NCBI GenBank assembly: GCA_025358395.1
Contig: JANYJT010000068.1
Span: forward strand, 1-23,439
Direction of reading: 5' to 3'
From: Bacteroidia bacterium
GTDB taxonomy: Bacteria; Bacteroidota; Bacteroidia; Bacteroidales; Prolixibacteraceae
Length of the DNA stretch: 23,439 bases
Each line of letters starts with the position of its first letter. The first letter of the stretch is position 1. The notes below the pieces were generated by a model that saw nothing but the letters and a program-made list of their open reading frames with translations, was not told where the DNA came from and did not search any database. Below, piece after piece: positions 15,958-23,439 of this stretch. The translations under genes were made by a program, and so were the position numbers.

Positions 15958-17415
15958 ATGAAGATTTTATTGACAGGTGCAACAGGATACATTGGGAAAA
16001 GACTACTCCCCGTGCTGTTGGAACAAGGCCATGAGGTTATTTGTTGCGTCCGGGACAAGAACAGATTTCCTAACGGTGGAATTTATAAACACAACAATAT
16101 TTCTTTATTTGAAATTGATTTTCTAACTGCCCCCATTATATTTGACCCAGTTTTGTGTATTGATGCAGCTTATTATCTAATTGATTCAGTAGGCGGCAAA
16201 CGCCATGATTTAACTATAAATGAGGAAACTACAGCAGTTAATTTTGGTAAGTTTATACAGCAAACATCAGCAAAACAGGTTATATATCTCGGAAATCCGG
16301 CCAACAATTTTTCATCGAATCCTTCCTTTTCAACGGGTAATATTGAAAGAATTCTGAAGACCGGTGGAATCCCGGTGACTTCTTTGAAAGCAGAGATTAT
16401 CGTAGGGTCAGGTAGTGCTAATTTCGAAATTATTCGCGATCTGGTTGAATTGCTTCCGGTAATGGTTGCCCCCAAATGGATCAACACAAAAAATCGTCCT
16501 ATTGCGATCAGAAATGTGCTTGAATATTTGATCGGAGTCTTGCTAAAGCCAGAGACTTTTGACAAATCTTATGAAATCGGAGGGCCTGACTTATTGTCTT
16601 TTAAGGAGATGCTTCATCAGTTTGCTGAAGTAAGGGGAATGAAAAGATACATCTTTACTGTTCCATTTAATGCCACCAGATTCTCAGCCTACTGGGTAAA
16701 CTTCATTACTTCCACCTCCTTTAAATTGGCAAAGCAGCTTGTCACCCGTATGAAAATTGAGGTAATTCCTACCTCGAATAATTTGAACGAAATTCTTGAA
16801 GTAAAATTAATTCCATACAAAGAAGCAGTAAAACTTGCATTTCAGCGCATTGAACAAAATAATGTTGTATCAAGCTGGAAAGATGCTTTGGTCTCAAGTT
16901 ATGATGACAATAGTCTGCTCGAACACATAAAGGTGCCAACACTTGGCTGTTACAGAGACAGGAGAAAAATGGAAATCACTACAAGCGTCGACCAGGTTCT
17001 AAATAATATGTGGTCGATAGGAGGCGAGCGAGGTTGGTACTATGGAAATTGGTTATGGGATATCCGCGGATACCTGGATAAATTGTGGGGAGGTGTTGGT
17101 TTGCGAAGAGGCCGGACAAATTTAAGCACTATACATACCGGAGATACAATTGATTTTTGGCGTGTCCTGGCAGCTGACAAACAAAATAAGCGTTTGTTAC
17201 TTTATGCTGAAATGAAACTACCGGGAGAAGCCTGGCTTGAATTTAAGATCATTCAAAAAAACAACAAACCATTTTTACAGCAGACAGCAACTTTCAGACC
17301 GGTCGGAATTGCAGGCAGGCTATACTGGTATGCTGAATTGCCATTTCATCTCTTTATTTTCAATGGTATGGCGAAAAACCTGATAAGCTATGATAGTAAC
17401 TTTCCTGTTCAGTAG
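15958..17415 (+). CDS. SDR/NmrA-like oxidoreductase with C-terminal DUF2867
   Basis: 485 residues. The N-terminal part is a Rossmann fold with the dinucleotide motif LTGATGYIG (5-13) and the general layout of atypical NAD(P)-dependent epimerases. No clear YxxxK catalytic pair is seen, as in many NmrA-like proteins. The C-terminal part (about 325-485) matches DUF2867, including GGVGLRRGRTN, IDFWRV and LPGEAWLEFKI. This two-domain combination is known, but its reaction is not. It is transcribed alone, divergent from the lipid operon, and ends at a strong bidirectional terminator. The start is supported by GGATTG six bases upstream and by the glycine motif at the extreme N-terminus. Confidence 0.88.
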   Translation: MKILLTGATGYIGKRLLPVLLEQGHEVICCVRDKNRFPNGGIYKHNNISLFEIDFLTAPIIFDPVLCIDAAYYLIDSVGGKRHDLTINEETTAVNFGKFIQQTSAKQVIYLGNPANNFSSNPSFSTGNIERILKTGGIPVTSLKAEIIVGSGSANFEIIRDLVELLPVMVAPKWINTKNRPIAIRNVLEYLIGVLLKPETFDKSYEIGGPDLLSFKEMLHQFAEVRGMKRYIFTVPFNATRFSAYWVNFITSTSFKLAKQLVTRMKIEVIPTSNNLNEILEVKLIPYKEAVKLAFQRIEQNNVVSSWKDALVSSYDDNSLLEHIKVPTLGCYRDRRKMEITTSVDQVLNNMWSIGGERGWYYGNWLWDIRGYLDKLWGGVGLRRGRTNLSTIHTGDTIDFWRVLAADKQNKRLLLYAEMKLPGEAWLEFKIIQKNNKPFLQQTATFRPVGIAGRLYWYAELPFHLFIFNGMAKNLISYDSNFPVQ

Positions 17416-17442
17416 GATAAATAGATTTCGGTATGGTACGTT

Positions 17443-17485
17443 ATCACATAAAAAAAGAGGCTCAAGACCTCTTTTCTTATGTGAT
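17443..17485. terminator. Bidirectional hairpin terminator
   Basis: A long inverted repeat pairs ATCACATAA...AAAGAGG with CCTCTTTT...TTATGTGAT around a short CTCAAGA loop. A-runs on the left and T-runs on the right let it end both the plus-strand SDR gene and the minus-strand cysteine-rich gene that converge on it. Confidence 0.85.
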
Positions 17486-17510
17486 GACTTTACGTAAGTC
17501 AACTTTTAGC

Positions 17511-17744
17511 TTAATTCTTTTTAGCTGGGTCTGCTTTTGCCGGAGTTGCAGCTTTGTCACAAGCTTTTCCCGCCTTTTCGCAAGCTTTTGCACATTCTTT
17601 TGAACAACCAGCTTTGGCGTCTGTACCGGTACATGTTTTTGCAACTTCGACTTTTTTAGCTTCTTTTGGCTTATCTACAGCAAAAGCAGGTGCTATCATC
17701 GCTACGCCGAATACGAAGGTCAATACAAGGGCTAATTTTTTCAT
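17511..17744 (-). CDS. Small exported cysteine-rich protein
   Basis: 77 residues with a clear signal peptide (1-22, ending APAFA-V). The mature part is lysine- and alanine-rich, with five cysteines at 38, 47, 51, 55 and 62. The CSKECAKAC stretch spaces three cysteines four apart, so they would lie on one face of a helix, a pattern seen in some metal-binding proteins such as copper-storage proteins. The family is not recognised; metal binding or redox buffering is only a suggestion. An odd number of cysteines leaves at least one free or allows dimerisation. It is divergently transcribed from the histidine kinase/regulator pair and ends at the bidirectional terminator. Confidence 0.8.
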   Translation of the reverse strand: MKKLALVLTFVFGVAMIAPAFAVDKPKEAKKVEVAKTCTGTDAKAGCSKECAKACEKAGKACDKAATPAKADPAKKN

Positions 17745-17821
17745 GACTAAAATTTTAGTGTTTATTTAAATTCAAAATAAATGAAAATATTGATTCATTC
17801 AACAAGTGTTGCTGTTAATGC

Positions 17822-17851
17822 TTTGTTAAAAAAACAAATATATTGTATTTG
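17822..17851 (+). promoter_or_regulatory. Candidate promoter of the two-component genes
   Basis: TTTG at 17822-17825 and TGTATTTG at 17844-17851 resemble the Bacteroidota -33 and -7 elements (one mismatch to TAnnTTTG) with an 18-nt spacer. The first element lies in a short inverted repeat, TTTGTT-AAAAA-AACAAA (17822-17838), which could be an operator. The implied leader is only about 12 nt. Confidence 0.3.
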
Positions 17852-17868
17852 TTCTTAATTTTGCTTCC

Positions 17869-19152
17869 ATGACCCACCTGAGAAGATATATTCTTGTTTT
17901 CACTGCCTTGCTTTCGATCATCGTTCTGTTGGGGTTGCAGGTTCATTGGTTGCTATATTCTTACAAAATCGAAGAGGCACTTTTCAATAAAAGCGTTCGC
18001 ATCGCCCTTAACCAATCCATTTCTACTTTAAGTAAAAATGAGGTAGCATGCCAATCCATGCAAAACAGTTTAACATGCGACAGCTCATTCCGGGCCAGTA
18101 GAAAGTTAACTCCCCATATTTGGCAAAATCTTGATAGCCAAATTAGAAGCGAACTGGCTCAGTACGACATTAACCTGGCTTTCGAACTTGCCATATTTAA
18201 AGGAAAAGACACTTTAAAAATCAACGATCTGGATAAAATGGTCGGGACTTCCTGTTACAGGCTGAGCCTCGACAATGTGCTTAAGAGTAGCGATACTGAG
18301 ATCGGCGTAATTTTCCCCAATCGGTACAATTTTTTCCTTCACCATATGGGATATATGTTTCTGGGCTCTGTCCTTTTGATTTTACTCATCGGTTTTTCTT
18401 TCGTCCAGGTGATTCGATACTATTTAAAGGAGATTCAATTGTCTCAAAACATCAAGGAAATGGTTAATAACCTGGCCCATGAATTCCGGACACCAATTTC
18501 AAGCATTTCCCTCGCTGCCAAAATGATCACCCAATCACCTGAAGCTGGATTAAATCCGAAACTTAAGAGATACGCCGATACCATCTTTGAAGAGAACAAA
18601 AGGTTACAACGGCAATCTGATCATATATTACAATTGGCTGCCATTGAACAGAATAATCTGGAATATCGATTTGAGGAAGTTGATCTTACCGGTATTCTTA
18701 AAGAAGCAATTCGTTCGGTAGAGATCCTGGTTGAGCAAAAAGATGGGAAAATATCTTTTGAGGCTGGAGGTAGTCCATTTCCGATTTTTGGAGATTACAA
18801 TGAACTTGTACATGTTATGATGAATTTGCTGTCAAATGCCTGCAAGTATTCTCCTGAAAAAATTGAAATTTCTGTAAATATAAAAGATTTAGATAAGGCC
18901 ACTATTGTAGTAATAGCTGACAAAGGCATTGGTATTGCCCCCGGAGAGAAAAAAAAGATATTTGAAAAATATTATCGAATACCTTCAGGAAATCAGCACA
19001 ATACTAAGGGTTTTGGTATTGGACTCTATTATGTAAAAGAGGTTCTGAAAGCCCATCATGCCACGGTTACTGTGGAAAGTGAACCTGGAAAGGGAAGCAG
19101 TTTCTCCATCCTTTTCCCTAAAAAAGAGGGGGAAAATGGAGAAAAGAATTAA
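17869..19152 (+). CDS. Membrane sensor histidine kinase
   Basis: 427 residues. Helices at about 7-30 and 160-184 flank a periplasmic sensor region of about 130 residues that contains three cysteines (C61, C70, C129). No HAMP domain is obvious. The catalytic core is complete: H-box NLAHEFRTPISS with His204, N-box NLLSNACKYSPE (about 319-330), DKGIGI (351-356) and GFGIGLYYVKEV (from 381). It autophosphorylates and passes the phosphate to the response regulator encoded next, whose start codon lies 17 bp inside this gene. The signal is unknown; the sensor cysteines and the divergent cysteine-rich exported protein suggest a redox or metal cue, but that is a guess. Confidence 0.95.
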   Translation: MTHLRRYILVFTALLSIIVLLGLQVHWLLYSYKIEEALFNKSVRIALNQSISTLSKNEVACQSMQNSLTCDSSFRASRKLTPHIWQNLDSQIRSELAQYDINLAFELAIFKGKDTLKINDLDKMVGTSCYRLSLDNVLKSSDTEIGVIFPNRYNFFLHHMGYMFLGSVLLILLIGFSFVQVIRYYLKEIQLSQNIKEMVNNLAHEFRTPISSISLAAKMITQSPEAGLNPKLKRYADTIFEENKRLQRQSDHILQLAAIEQNNLEYRFEEVDLTGILKEAIRSVEILVEQKDGKISFEAGGSPFPIFGDYNELVHVMMNLLSNACKYSPEKIEISVNIKDLDKATIVVIADKGIGIAPGEKKKIFEKYYRIPSGNQHNTKGFGIGLYYVKEVLKAHHATVTVESEPGKGSSFSILFPKKEGENGEKN

Positions 19153-19831
19153 ATTATTGCTCGTTGAAGATGACCAAAGTCTTGGATTTCTGATGACAGA
19201 CTTTCTGGCCTCAAAAGGATTCGATGTTACATTGTGCAAAGACGGATTGTCCGGATGGAGAACCTTTAATGCACAAATCTTTCAGTTTGCTGTTCTGGAT
19301 TTAATGTTGCCCGGCATGGACGGCTTTACCCTCGCGAAGAAGATACGAGAAAAACAAGTTGAGATTCCGATTATCTTTGTCACTGCCCGCTCCATGAAAG
19401 AGGATAAGATCAAAGGGTTTAATCTTGGGATAGATGATTACATAACAAAGCCTTTTGATGAAGATGAACTTTATTGCCGGATTCAGGCCATTTTAAACAG
19501 GGTAGATTCAAAACCGGCAAGTAATGACCAAAAGATACAATTTGGCAAGTATACCTACGAATATCACAACCAAAGTCTCTGTTTTGAAGCGGATTGCCGA
19601 AGGTTAACCGTCAAAGAAAACGAAGTAATCTCGTTGTTGCTACAAAACATTGGTCAAATCGTAAAGAGGGAGGTGATACTTAACAAGATTTGGGGTACCA
19701 ACGACTATTTTTCAGGAAGAAGCCTTGATGTTTATATTTCTAAATTAAGGAAATATCTTCAGGATGATCCAAATATCCTTATCGAAAATATTTCGAAAGT
19801 TGGTTTTCTTTTTCGGGTGAAAGGAACTTAA
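19136..19831 (+). CDS. OmpR-family response regulator
   Basis: 231 residues starting at MEKRIK; the earlier ATG in this frame (19058) would lie deep inside the kinase gene. AGAGGGGG just upstream of 19136 is an unusually clear ribosome-binding site for this window. The receiver domain (about 5-118) has the acidic pair at 12-13, phospho-acceptor Asp55 (VLDLMLPGMDG), Thr83 and Lys105. A winged-helix DNA-binding domain of OmpR/PhoB type follows (about 130-231), with LTVKENEVISLLL and GRSLDVYISKLRKYL. Its targets cannot be read from the sequence; the neighbouring cysteine-rich gene is the first candidate. Confidence 0.95.
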   Translation: MEKRIKLLLVEDDQSLGFLMTDFLASKGFDVTLCKDGLSGWRTFNAQIFQFAVLDLMLPGMDGFTLAKKIREKQVEIPIIFVTARSMKEDKIKGFNLGIDDYITKPFDEDELYCRIQAILNRVDSKPASNDQKIQFGKYTYEYHNQSLCFEADCRRLTVKENEVISLLLQNIGQIVKREVILNKIWGTNDYFSGRSLDVYISKLRKYLQDDPNILIENISKVGFLFRVKGT

Positions 19832-19833
19832 CG

Positions 19834-19851
19834 AAAGAATGAAGATTCTTT
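19834..19851 (+). terminator. Weak hairpin after the response regulator
   Basis: AAAGAAT-GAAG-ATTCTTT forms a 7-bp AT-rich stem 3 bp after the stop codon. There is no proper T-run after it, so termination here is uncertain. Confidence 0.25.
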
Positions 19852-20012
19852 GTCGAACACCGCTCTCATGTATCTGAATTTTAGAAATGAAGTAAAATTT
19901 AAATTTTCCTGTATTATTATATTTTAAAAGTTAACTTTATACAGTTATTGACCGAATTGATTCCGAAAAACACATACCAAACAAAATTATTAATTCTTAA
20001 ATTTTACCAAAA

Positions 20013-20834
20013 ATGAAGCGTAAATTATTGTATGTAAGTTCATTATTAACAATTCTGGTACTTGTATTTATTTATTCCTGTCAGAAGGACAGCCCCATAG
20101 CTGCTGCTGACAATTCGCCATTTAATGACAATTCCGTGGAGAAAAGCGCAGTTGTCGCGATCACATCTTTCGAAGGCATCAGTGATTTAGCCCAGGCAGG
20201 TTTTATTTCCACAGATTTTAAAGCAGGTAACATTTCCATGGGAAGCTGTCCGACGATAAGTGTCAATTACATGAAACCTCCCTATTCAATTACGTTGGAC
20301 TGGGGAACCAATTGTTCCAATGGCAATGGTAAGATCGACATCAGCATGAACGGTATGATGACAACAAAAGATAATGTAGCCACTTTTAAAATTGAAAACT
20401 TTATTTTCGACAACAGGAAAATTAATGGAACCACGAAAATTACCTCTGCAGGACCAAATCCCGGTAACGGCTGGCCAAGATATGATTTTATTTCAGAGGG
20501 TAAAATGGTTTATGCAGATAACAGTTTCATCACTTTCCGTTATGATGGCGTAAGACTTCTGGCAGAAGGAGCCAACACTGCTGACGTAAAAGATGATCTA
20601 TGGAGAACTGAAATTCACAGTGCCAATGGTGTGAACAAGGATGGAACTACCTGGACTGCCAAATCTACTAAAGTGATGGTCAAAAAGGGTGACTGCAATT
20701 GGTACAACAGCGGAACGTATGAGATTACTCCATCCAAGGGTGACAAGATCACTATTGATTTCGGAGATGGTGCTTGTGACAATAAAGCCAAAATGACAAT
20801 AGGAAGTAAAGTTACTGAAATCACACTTCCATAA
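20013..20834 (+). CDS. Secreted lipoprotein of unknown function
   Basis: 273 residues. A type II signal peptide ends at the lipobox IYSC with Cys23, followed by QKDSP, a layout typical of Bacteroidota lipoproteins. The mature protein is rich in Gly, Asn, Thr and Lys, with alternating beta-type segments such as KIDISMNGMMT and FITFRYDGVRL, and contains further cysteines including NCSNGNGK, GDCNW and GACDN. No family is recognised. It could be a beta-sandwich surface protein. It stands alone, 181 bp after the response regulator, and ends at a strong hairpin terminator. Confidence 0.85.
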   Translation: MKRKLLYVSSLLTILVLVFIYSCQKDSPIAAADNSPFNDNSVEKSAVVAITSFEGISDLAQAGFISTDFKAGNISMGSCPTISVNYMKPPYSITLDWGTNCSNGNGKIDISMNGMMTTKDNVATFKIENFIFDNRKINGTTKITSAGPNPGNGWPRYDFISEGKMVYADNSFITFRYDGVRLLAEGANTADVKDDLWRTEIHSANGVNKDGTTWTAKSTKVMVKKGDCNWYNSGTYEITPSKGDKITIDFGDGACDNKAKMTIGSKVTEITLP

Positions 20835-20853
20835 TTCAGAAACACGATATCAT

Positions 20854-20889
20854 AAAAACGGGCGACCAATTTAGGTCGCCCGTTTTTTT
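20854..20889. terminator. Strong bidirectional terminator
   Basis: CGGGCGACC pairs perfectly with GGTCGCCCG around an AATTTA loop. Five A's before and seven T's after make it an intrinsic terminator on both strands, serving the lipoprotein gene (+) and the transketolase gene (-). Confidence 0.93.
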
Positions 20890-20907
20890 GCATGTATAAT
20901 CTACCAA

Positions 20908-22938
20908 TTAACTCAAAAGAATATTTACTTGTTTATATACATTTTCACCTGTAAAACCAAGCTGGTCATCAAGAACCTGGTAAGGCGCAGAAAAACCGAA
21001 GGAGTTCAATCCCCAAACCGCACCATCATCTCCAACCAATCCTCTTAAAGTGACAGGAAGTCCTGCAGTTAATCCAAATTTAGGTATACCCGGAGATAGA
21101 ACTTTTAGTTGGTAGTCCTTCTCCTGTTCCCTGAACAAACCTTCTGACGGAGCAGATACTACCCGTACTTTTTTACCATCTCTTTCTCTGAGTAATTGTG
21201 CACCTTCTACCAATGTCGCTACTTCGGAACCAGATGCGACCAAGATAACATCCGGCTTGTCGCAAGCCTCAACGACATAGGCACCCTTGGCCAGTTGCTT
21301 TGCTTCCTCTACCCTGTTACCAGTTGCTGCTGGGAGATCTTTGATATTTTGTCGTGAAAGTATCAGTGCTGTTGGAGTTGAATTGTTCTCCAGCGCCAAT
21401 TGCCATGCGGCCGTCGTTTCATTCGCATCGGCAGGACGCAGGACTAAAACCGAATTGTCTCCATGGTGATTTTTCAGTTGTTCCATCAAACGAAGTTGCG
21501 CCTCATGTTCGACTGGCTGGTGAGTTGGACCGTCTTCGCCAACTCGGAAGGCGTCATGCGTCCACACAAATTTCACGGGAAGCTGCATAAGGGCCGACAT
21601 GCGGAGGGCAGGTTTCATATAATCTGAGAATACAAAAAATGTTCCGCAAACCGGGATAATACCGCCGTGTAGAGCCATACCGTTCATAACACAAGCCATG
21701 GTAAGTTCGCATACACCTGCCTGCAGGAAAGCTCCTGAGAAGTCTCCATTTGTAAATGCGTGGCTATTGTTAAGGAATCCATCCGTTTTATCTGAATTTG
21801 AAAGGTCTGCAGATGCGACAATCATGTTTTCCACTCCTTTAGCGAATGCTGCTAAAACCGTAGCAGAGGCATTTCTTGTTGCTGCTCCGGACTTCTGCGC
21901 AATTTTTGAAAAATCGAAATCTGAATGATCACCAGAAAGAAATTTCTCCAGTTTTGCTTCCAGATCCGGATGAGCAGCAGCCCATTGATCCTCCTCAAGA
22001 TTTTTCTCATCCGCCCATTTCAAAAGAGCCTCTTTCCTTTTTTTGTAAAGCTCTTCAACATCCGGAAAGATGACAAAAGGGTTTTCGGGATCTCCGCCTA
22101 AATTGGAGATCGTCTTCCTGAAACTGGCTCCAGCGTGAGAAAGTGGCTGTCCATGGGTTGAACACTGTCTCTCAAAATTAGTACCATCTTCTTTGACCGC
22201 TCCTTTACCCATGATCGTCTTGCCAATGATCAAAGAAGGGCGCCTTTTCTCAGATAAAGCAGCGTGAAGCGCGGAACGAATTTCTGATGCATCATTCCCA
22301 TTGATGATGGCAACGTTCCATCCCCAGGCTTTGTATTTGGCTGCAGTGTCTTCGGAGGTCACAGCGCTTGTTTCAGTTGATAACTGGATATCATTTGAGT
22401 CATAAAACATGATGAGATTATTCAGTCCGAGGTGACCGGCCAAACGGCCGGCTCCCTGGGAAATCTCCTCCTGAACGCCGCCATCGGAAATAAAAGTATA
22501 TGTTTTGTGTGCCATCCACTCTCCGAAACGGGCTACCATAAAGCGTTCAGCGATTGCAGCACCGACAGCCATTGCATGTCCCTGACCGAGTGGCCCGGAG
22601 GTATTCTCAACACCATGTTCGGCATCTACTTCGGGGTGACCCGGTGTAACAGATCCCCATTGACGAAAATTTTTAAGGTCTTCCATGGTATAATTTCCTC
22701 CCAATGCGAGAACGGAATAAAGCATGGGTGACATGTGTCCCGGATCCAGAAAAAACCTGTCACGGAAAGGCCAAATCATATCAGCCGGATCATAATTTAA
22801 AAATTCCGAATAGAGGATGTTAATAAAGTCAGCCCCACCCATGGCACCTCCTGGGTGACCAGAGTTTGACTTTTCAACCATAGCAGCGGATAAAATTCTA
22901 ATATTGTCTGCGGCTTTGTTGATCATTGTATTGTTCAT
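20908..22938 (-). CDS. tkt: Transketolase
   Basis: 676 residues, the usual full length. It shows GHPGG (27-31), PLGQGHA (116-122) and the thiamine diphosphate/metal motif starting SDGGVQEE (151) and ending with Asn182; the first Gly of the canonical GDG is Ser. The pyrimidine-binding domain has the catalytic Glu411 (GVCELTMA) and GEDGPTHQPVEHEA (467-480). It moves two-carbon units in the non-oxidative pentose phosphate pathway. The gene follows serA by 23 bp and ends 18 bp before a strong terminator, so the two are probably co-transcribed. Confidence 0.96.
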   Translation of the reverse strand: MNNTMINKAADNIRILSAAMVEKSNSGHPGGAMGGADFINILYSEFLNYDPADMIWPFRDRFFLDPGHMSPMLYSVLALGGNYTMEDLKNFRQWGSVTPGHPEVDAEHGVENTSGPLGQGHAMAVGAAIAERFMVARFGEWMAHKTYTFISDGGVQEEISQGAGRLAGHLGLNNLIMFYDSNDIQLSTETSAVTSEDTAAKYKAWGWNVAIINGNDASEIRSALHAALSEKRRPSLIIGKTIMGKGAVKEDGTNFERQCSTHGQPLSHAGASFRKTISNLGGDPENPFVIFPDVEELYKKRKEALLKWADEKNLEEDQWAAAHPDLEAKLEKFLSGDHSDFDFSKIAQKSGAATRNASATVLAAFAKGVENMIVASADLSNSDKTDGFLNNSHAFTNGDFSGAFLQAGVCELTMACVMNGMALHGGIIPVCGTFFVFSDYMKPALRMSALMQLPVKFVWTHDAFRVGEDGPTHQPVEHEAQLRLMEQLKNHHGDNSVLVLRPADANETTAAWQLALENNSTPTALILSRQNIKDLPAATGNRVEEAKQLAKGAYVVEACDKPDVILVASGSEVATLVEGAQLLRERDGKKVRVVSAPSEGLFREQEKDYQLKVLSPGIPKFGLTAGLPVTLRGLVGDDGAVWGLNSFGFSAPYQVLDDQLGFTGENVYKQVNILLS

Positions 22939-22961
22939 TTTGGATATTGATTATAAGAAAT

Positions 22962-23439
22962 TTAACTGGGAAGGATAAAACGCACCATCAAAACTCCATC
23001 GATGGCTTCAATATTTTGTTTAACCAGTTCCGGGATATCGTTTTGATCTGTATCAATGATGTTATAAGCCACCTCATTTTTATTTCGGTTCAGCATGTTG
23101 GAAATATTGATGCTATGCTGCGCCAGAATCGATGCAATCTGGCTTACCATGGTAGGGATGTTTCTATTGGCAATAATTATTCTTGCACAACAGGTTCGGT
23201 CCATAACGGCTTTGGGAAAATTGACTGAATTCCTGATATTCCCGTTTTCCAGAAAATCAATCAGTTGGTTAGCTCCCATGATTGCGCAATTTACTTCTGA
23301 TTCGTTGGTAGAAGCGCCCAAGTGCGGAATTGGAATTATTCCGGGCACATTAAGCATAGAGGCATCCGGGAAATCTGTGACATAACAGGCTACCTTTTTC
23401 CGTTCGATTGCGGCTATAATGTCCTTATTTGAAACCAAT
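22962..23439 (-). CDS. serA: D-3-phosphoglycerate dehydrogenase, C-terminal part
   Basis: Partial: the 5' end lies beyond the window, and about 158 residues remain. The NAD-domain end is visible with IPHLGASTNESEVNCA, which carries the catalytic histidine, then NSVNFP, then an ACT-type regulatory domain (from about ARIIIANRNIPTMVSQIA to VRFILPS) that in this family binds serine. The enzyme starts serine synthesis from 3-phosphoglycerate. The visible TTG at 23438 is an internal codon, not a start. It sits just upstream of transketolase on the same strand. Confidence 0.92.
   Translation of the reverse strand, partial: LVSNKDIIAAIERKKVACYVTDFPDASMLNVPGIIPIPHLGASTNESEVNCAIMGANQLIDFLENGNIRNSVNFPKAVMDRTCCARIIIANRNIPTMVSQIASILAQHSINISNMLNRNKNEVAYNIIDTDQNDIPELVKQNIEAIDGVLMVRFILPS

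Noticed and set aside
17554..17769. A plus-strand 71-codon open frame opposite the cysteine-rich gene
   Set aside because: The minus-strand frame has a signal peptide, biased composition and a terminator at its end; the plus-strand frame has none of these.
19058..19135. An upstream start for the response regulator
   Set aside because: It would add 26 residues read from the kinase gene; ATG 19136 has a good ribosome-binding site and begins the receiver domain normally.

Overview
This window looks like a chromosomal segment from a member of the Bacteroidota, probably uncultured. The signs are AT-rich intergenic DNA, mostly absent Shine-Dalgarno sequences, a lipoprotein with a Bacteroidota-style lipobox (ending YSC-QKD), an outer-membrane barrel ending in phenylalanine, and candidate promoters near the TAnnTTTG consensus of this phylum. 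The genus cannot be told from the sequence.

Positions 1-11400, all on the minus strand, hold a redox locus. In order of transcription it contains a 37-heme cytochrome (11340-8605), a five-helix membrane b-type cytochrome (8112-7252), a membrane-anchored Fe-S/FAD/NAD(P) oxidoreductase (7249-5912), a 20-heme cytochrome (5880-4285), a 31-heme cytochrome that overlaps it (4309-2003), and an outer-membrane beta-barrel (1674-64). The three cytochromes carry 88 CxxCH motifs, and all are built from one triheme repeat of about 71 residues. The simplest reading is a route from cytoplasmic NAD(P)H through FAD and Fe-S to two stacked b hemes, across the inner membrane, into very long periplasmic or extracellular heme chains, and possibly out through the barrel. 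No terminal reductase is visible, so the acceptor is unknown. This is the most interesting part of the window.

Positions 11724-15686 (minus strand) form a tight lipid operon: a natural fusion of fatty-acid kinase halves (FakA kinase and middle domains joined to a FakB/DegV domain), a DUF1295 membrane protein, a membrane-tethered peroxiredoxin and PlsY. FakAB makes acyl phosphate and PlsY consumes it, so the operon makes biochemical sense.

Positions 15958-20834 hold an SDR/DUF2867 protein (+), a bidirectional terminator, a small exported cysteine-rich protein (-), a divergent histidine kinase/response regulator pair (+), and a lipoprotein (+). Positions 20908-23439 (minus strand) hold transketolase and, upstream of it, the 3' part of serA, which is cut by the window edge. 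No tRNA, rRNA, CRISPR array, transposase or phage gene was seen.
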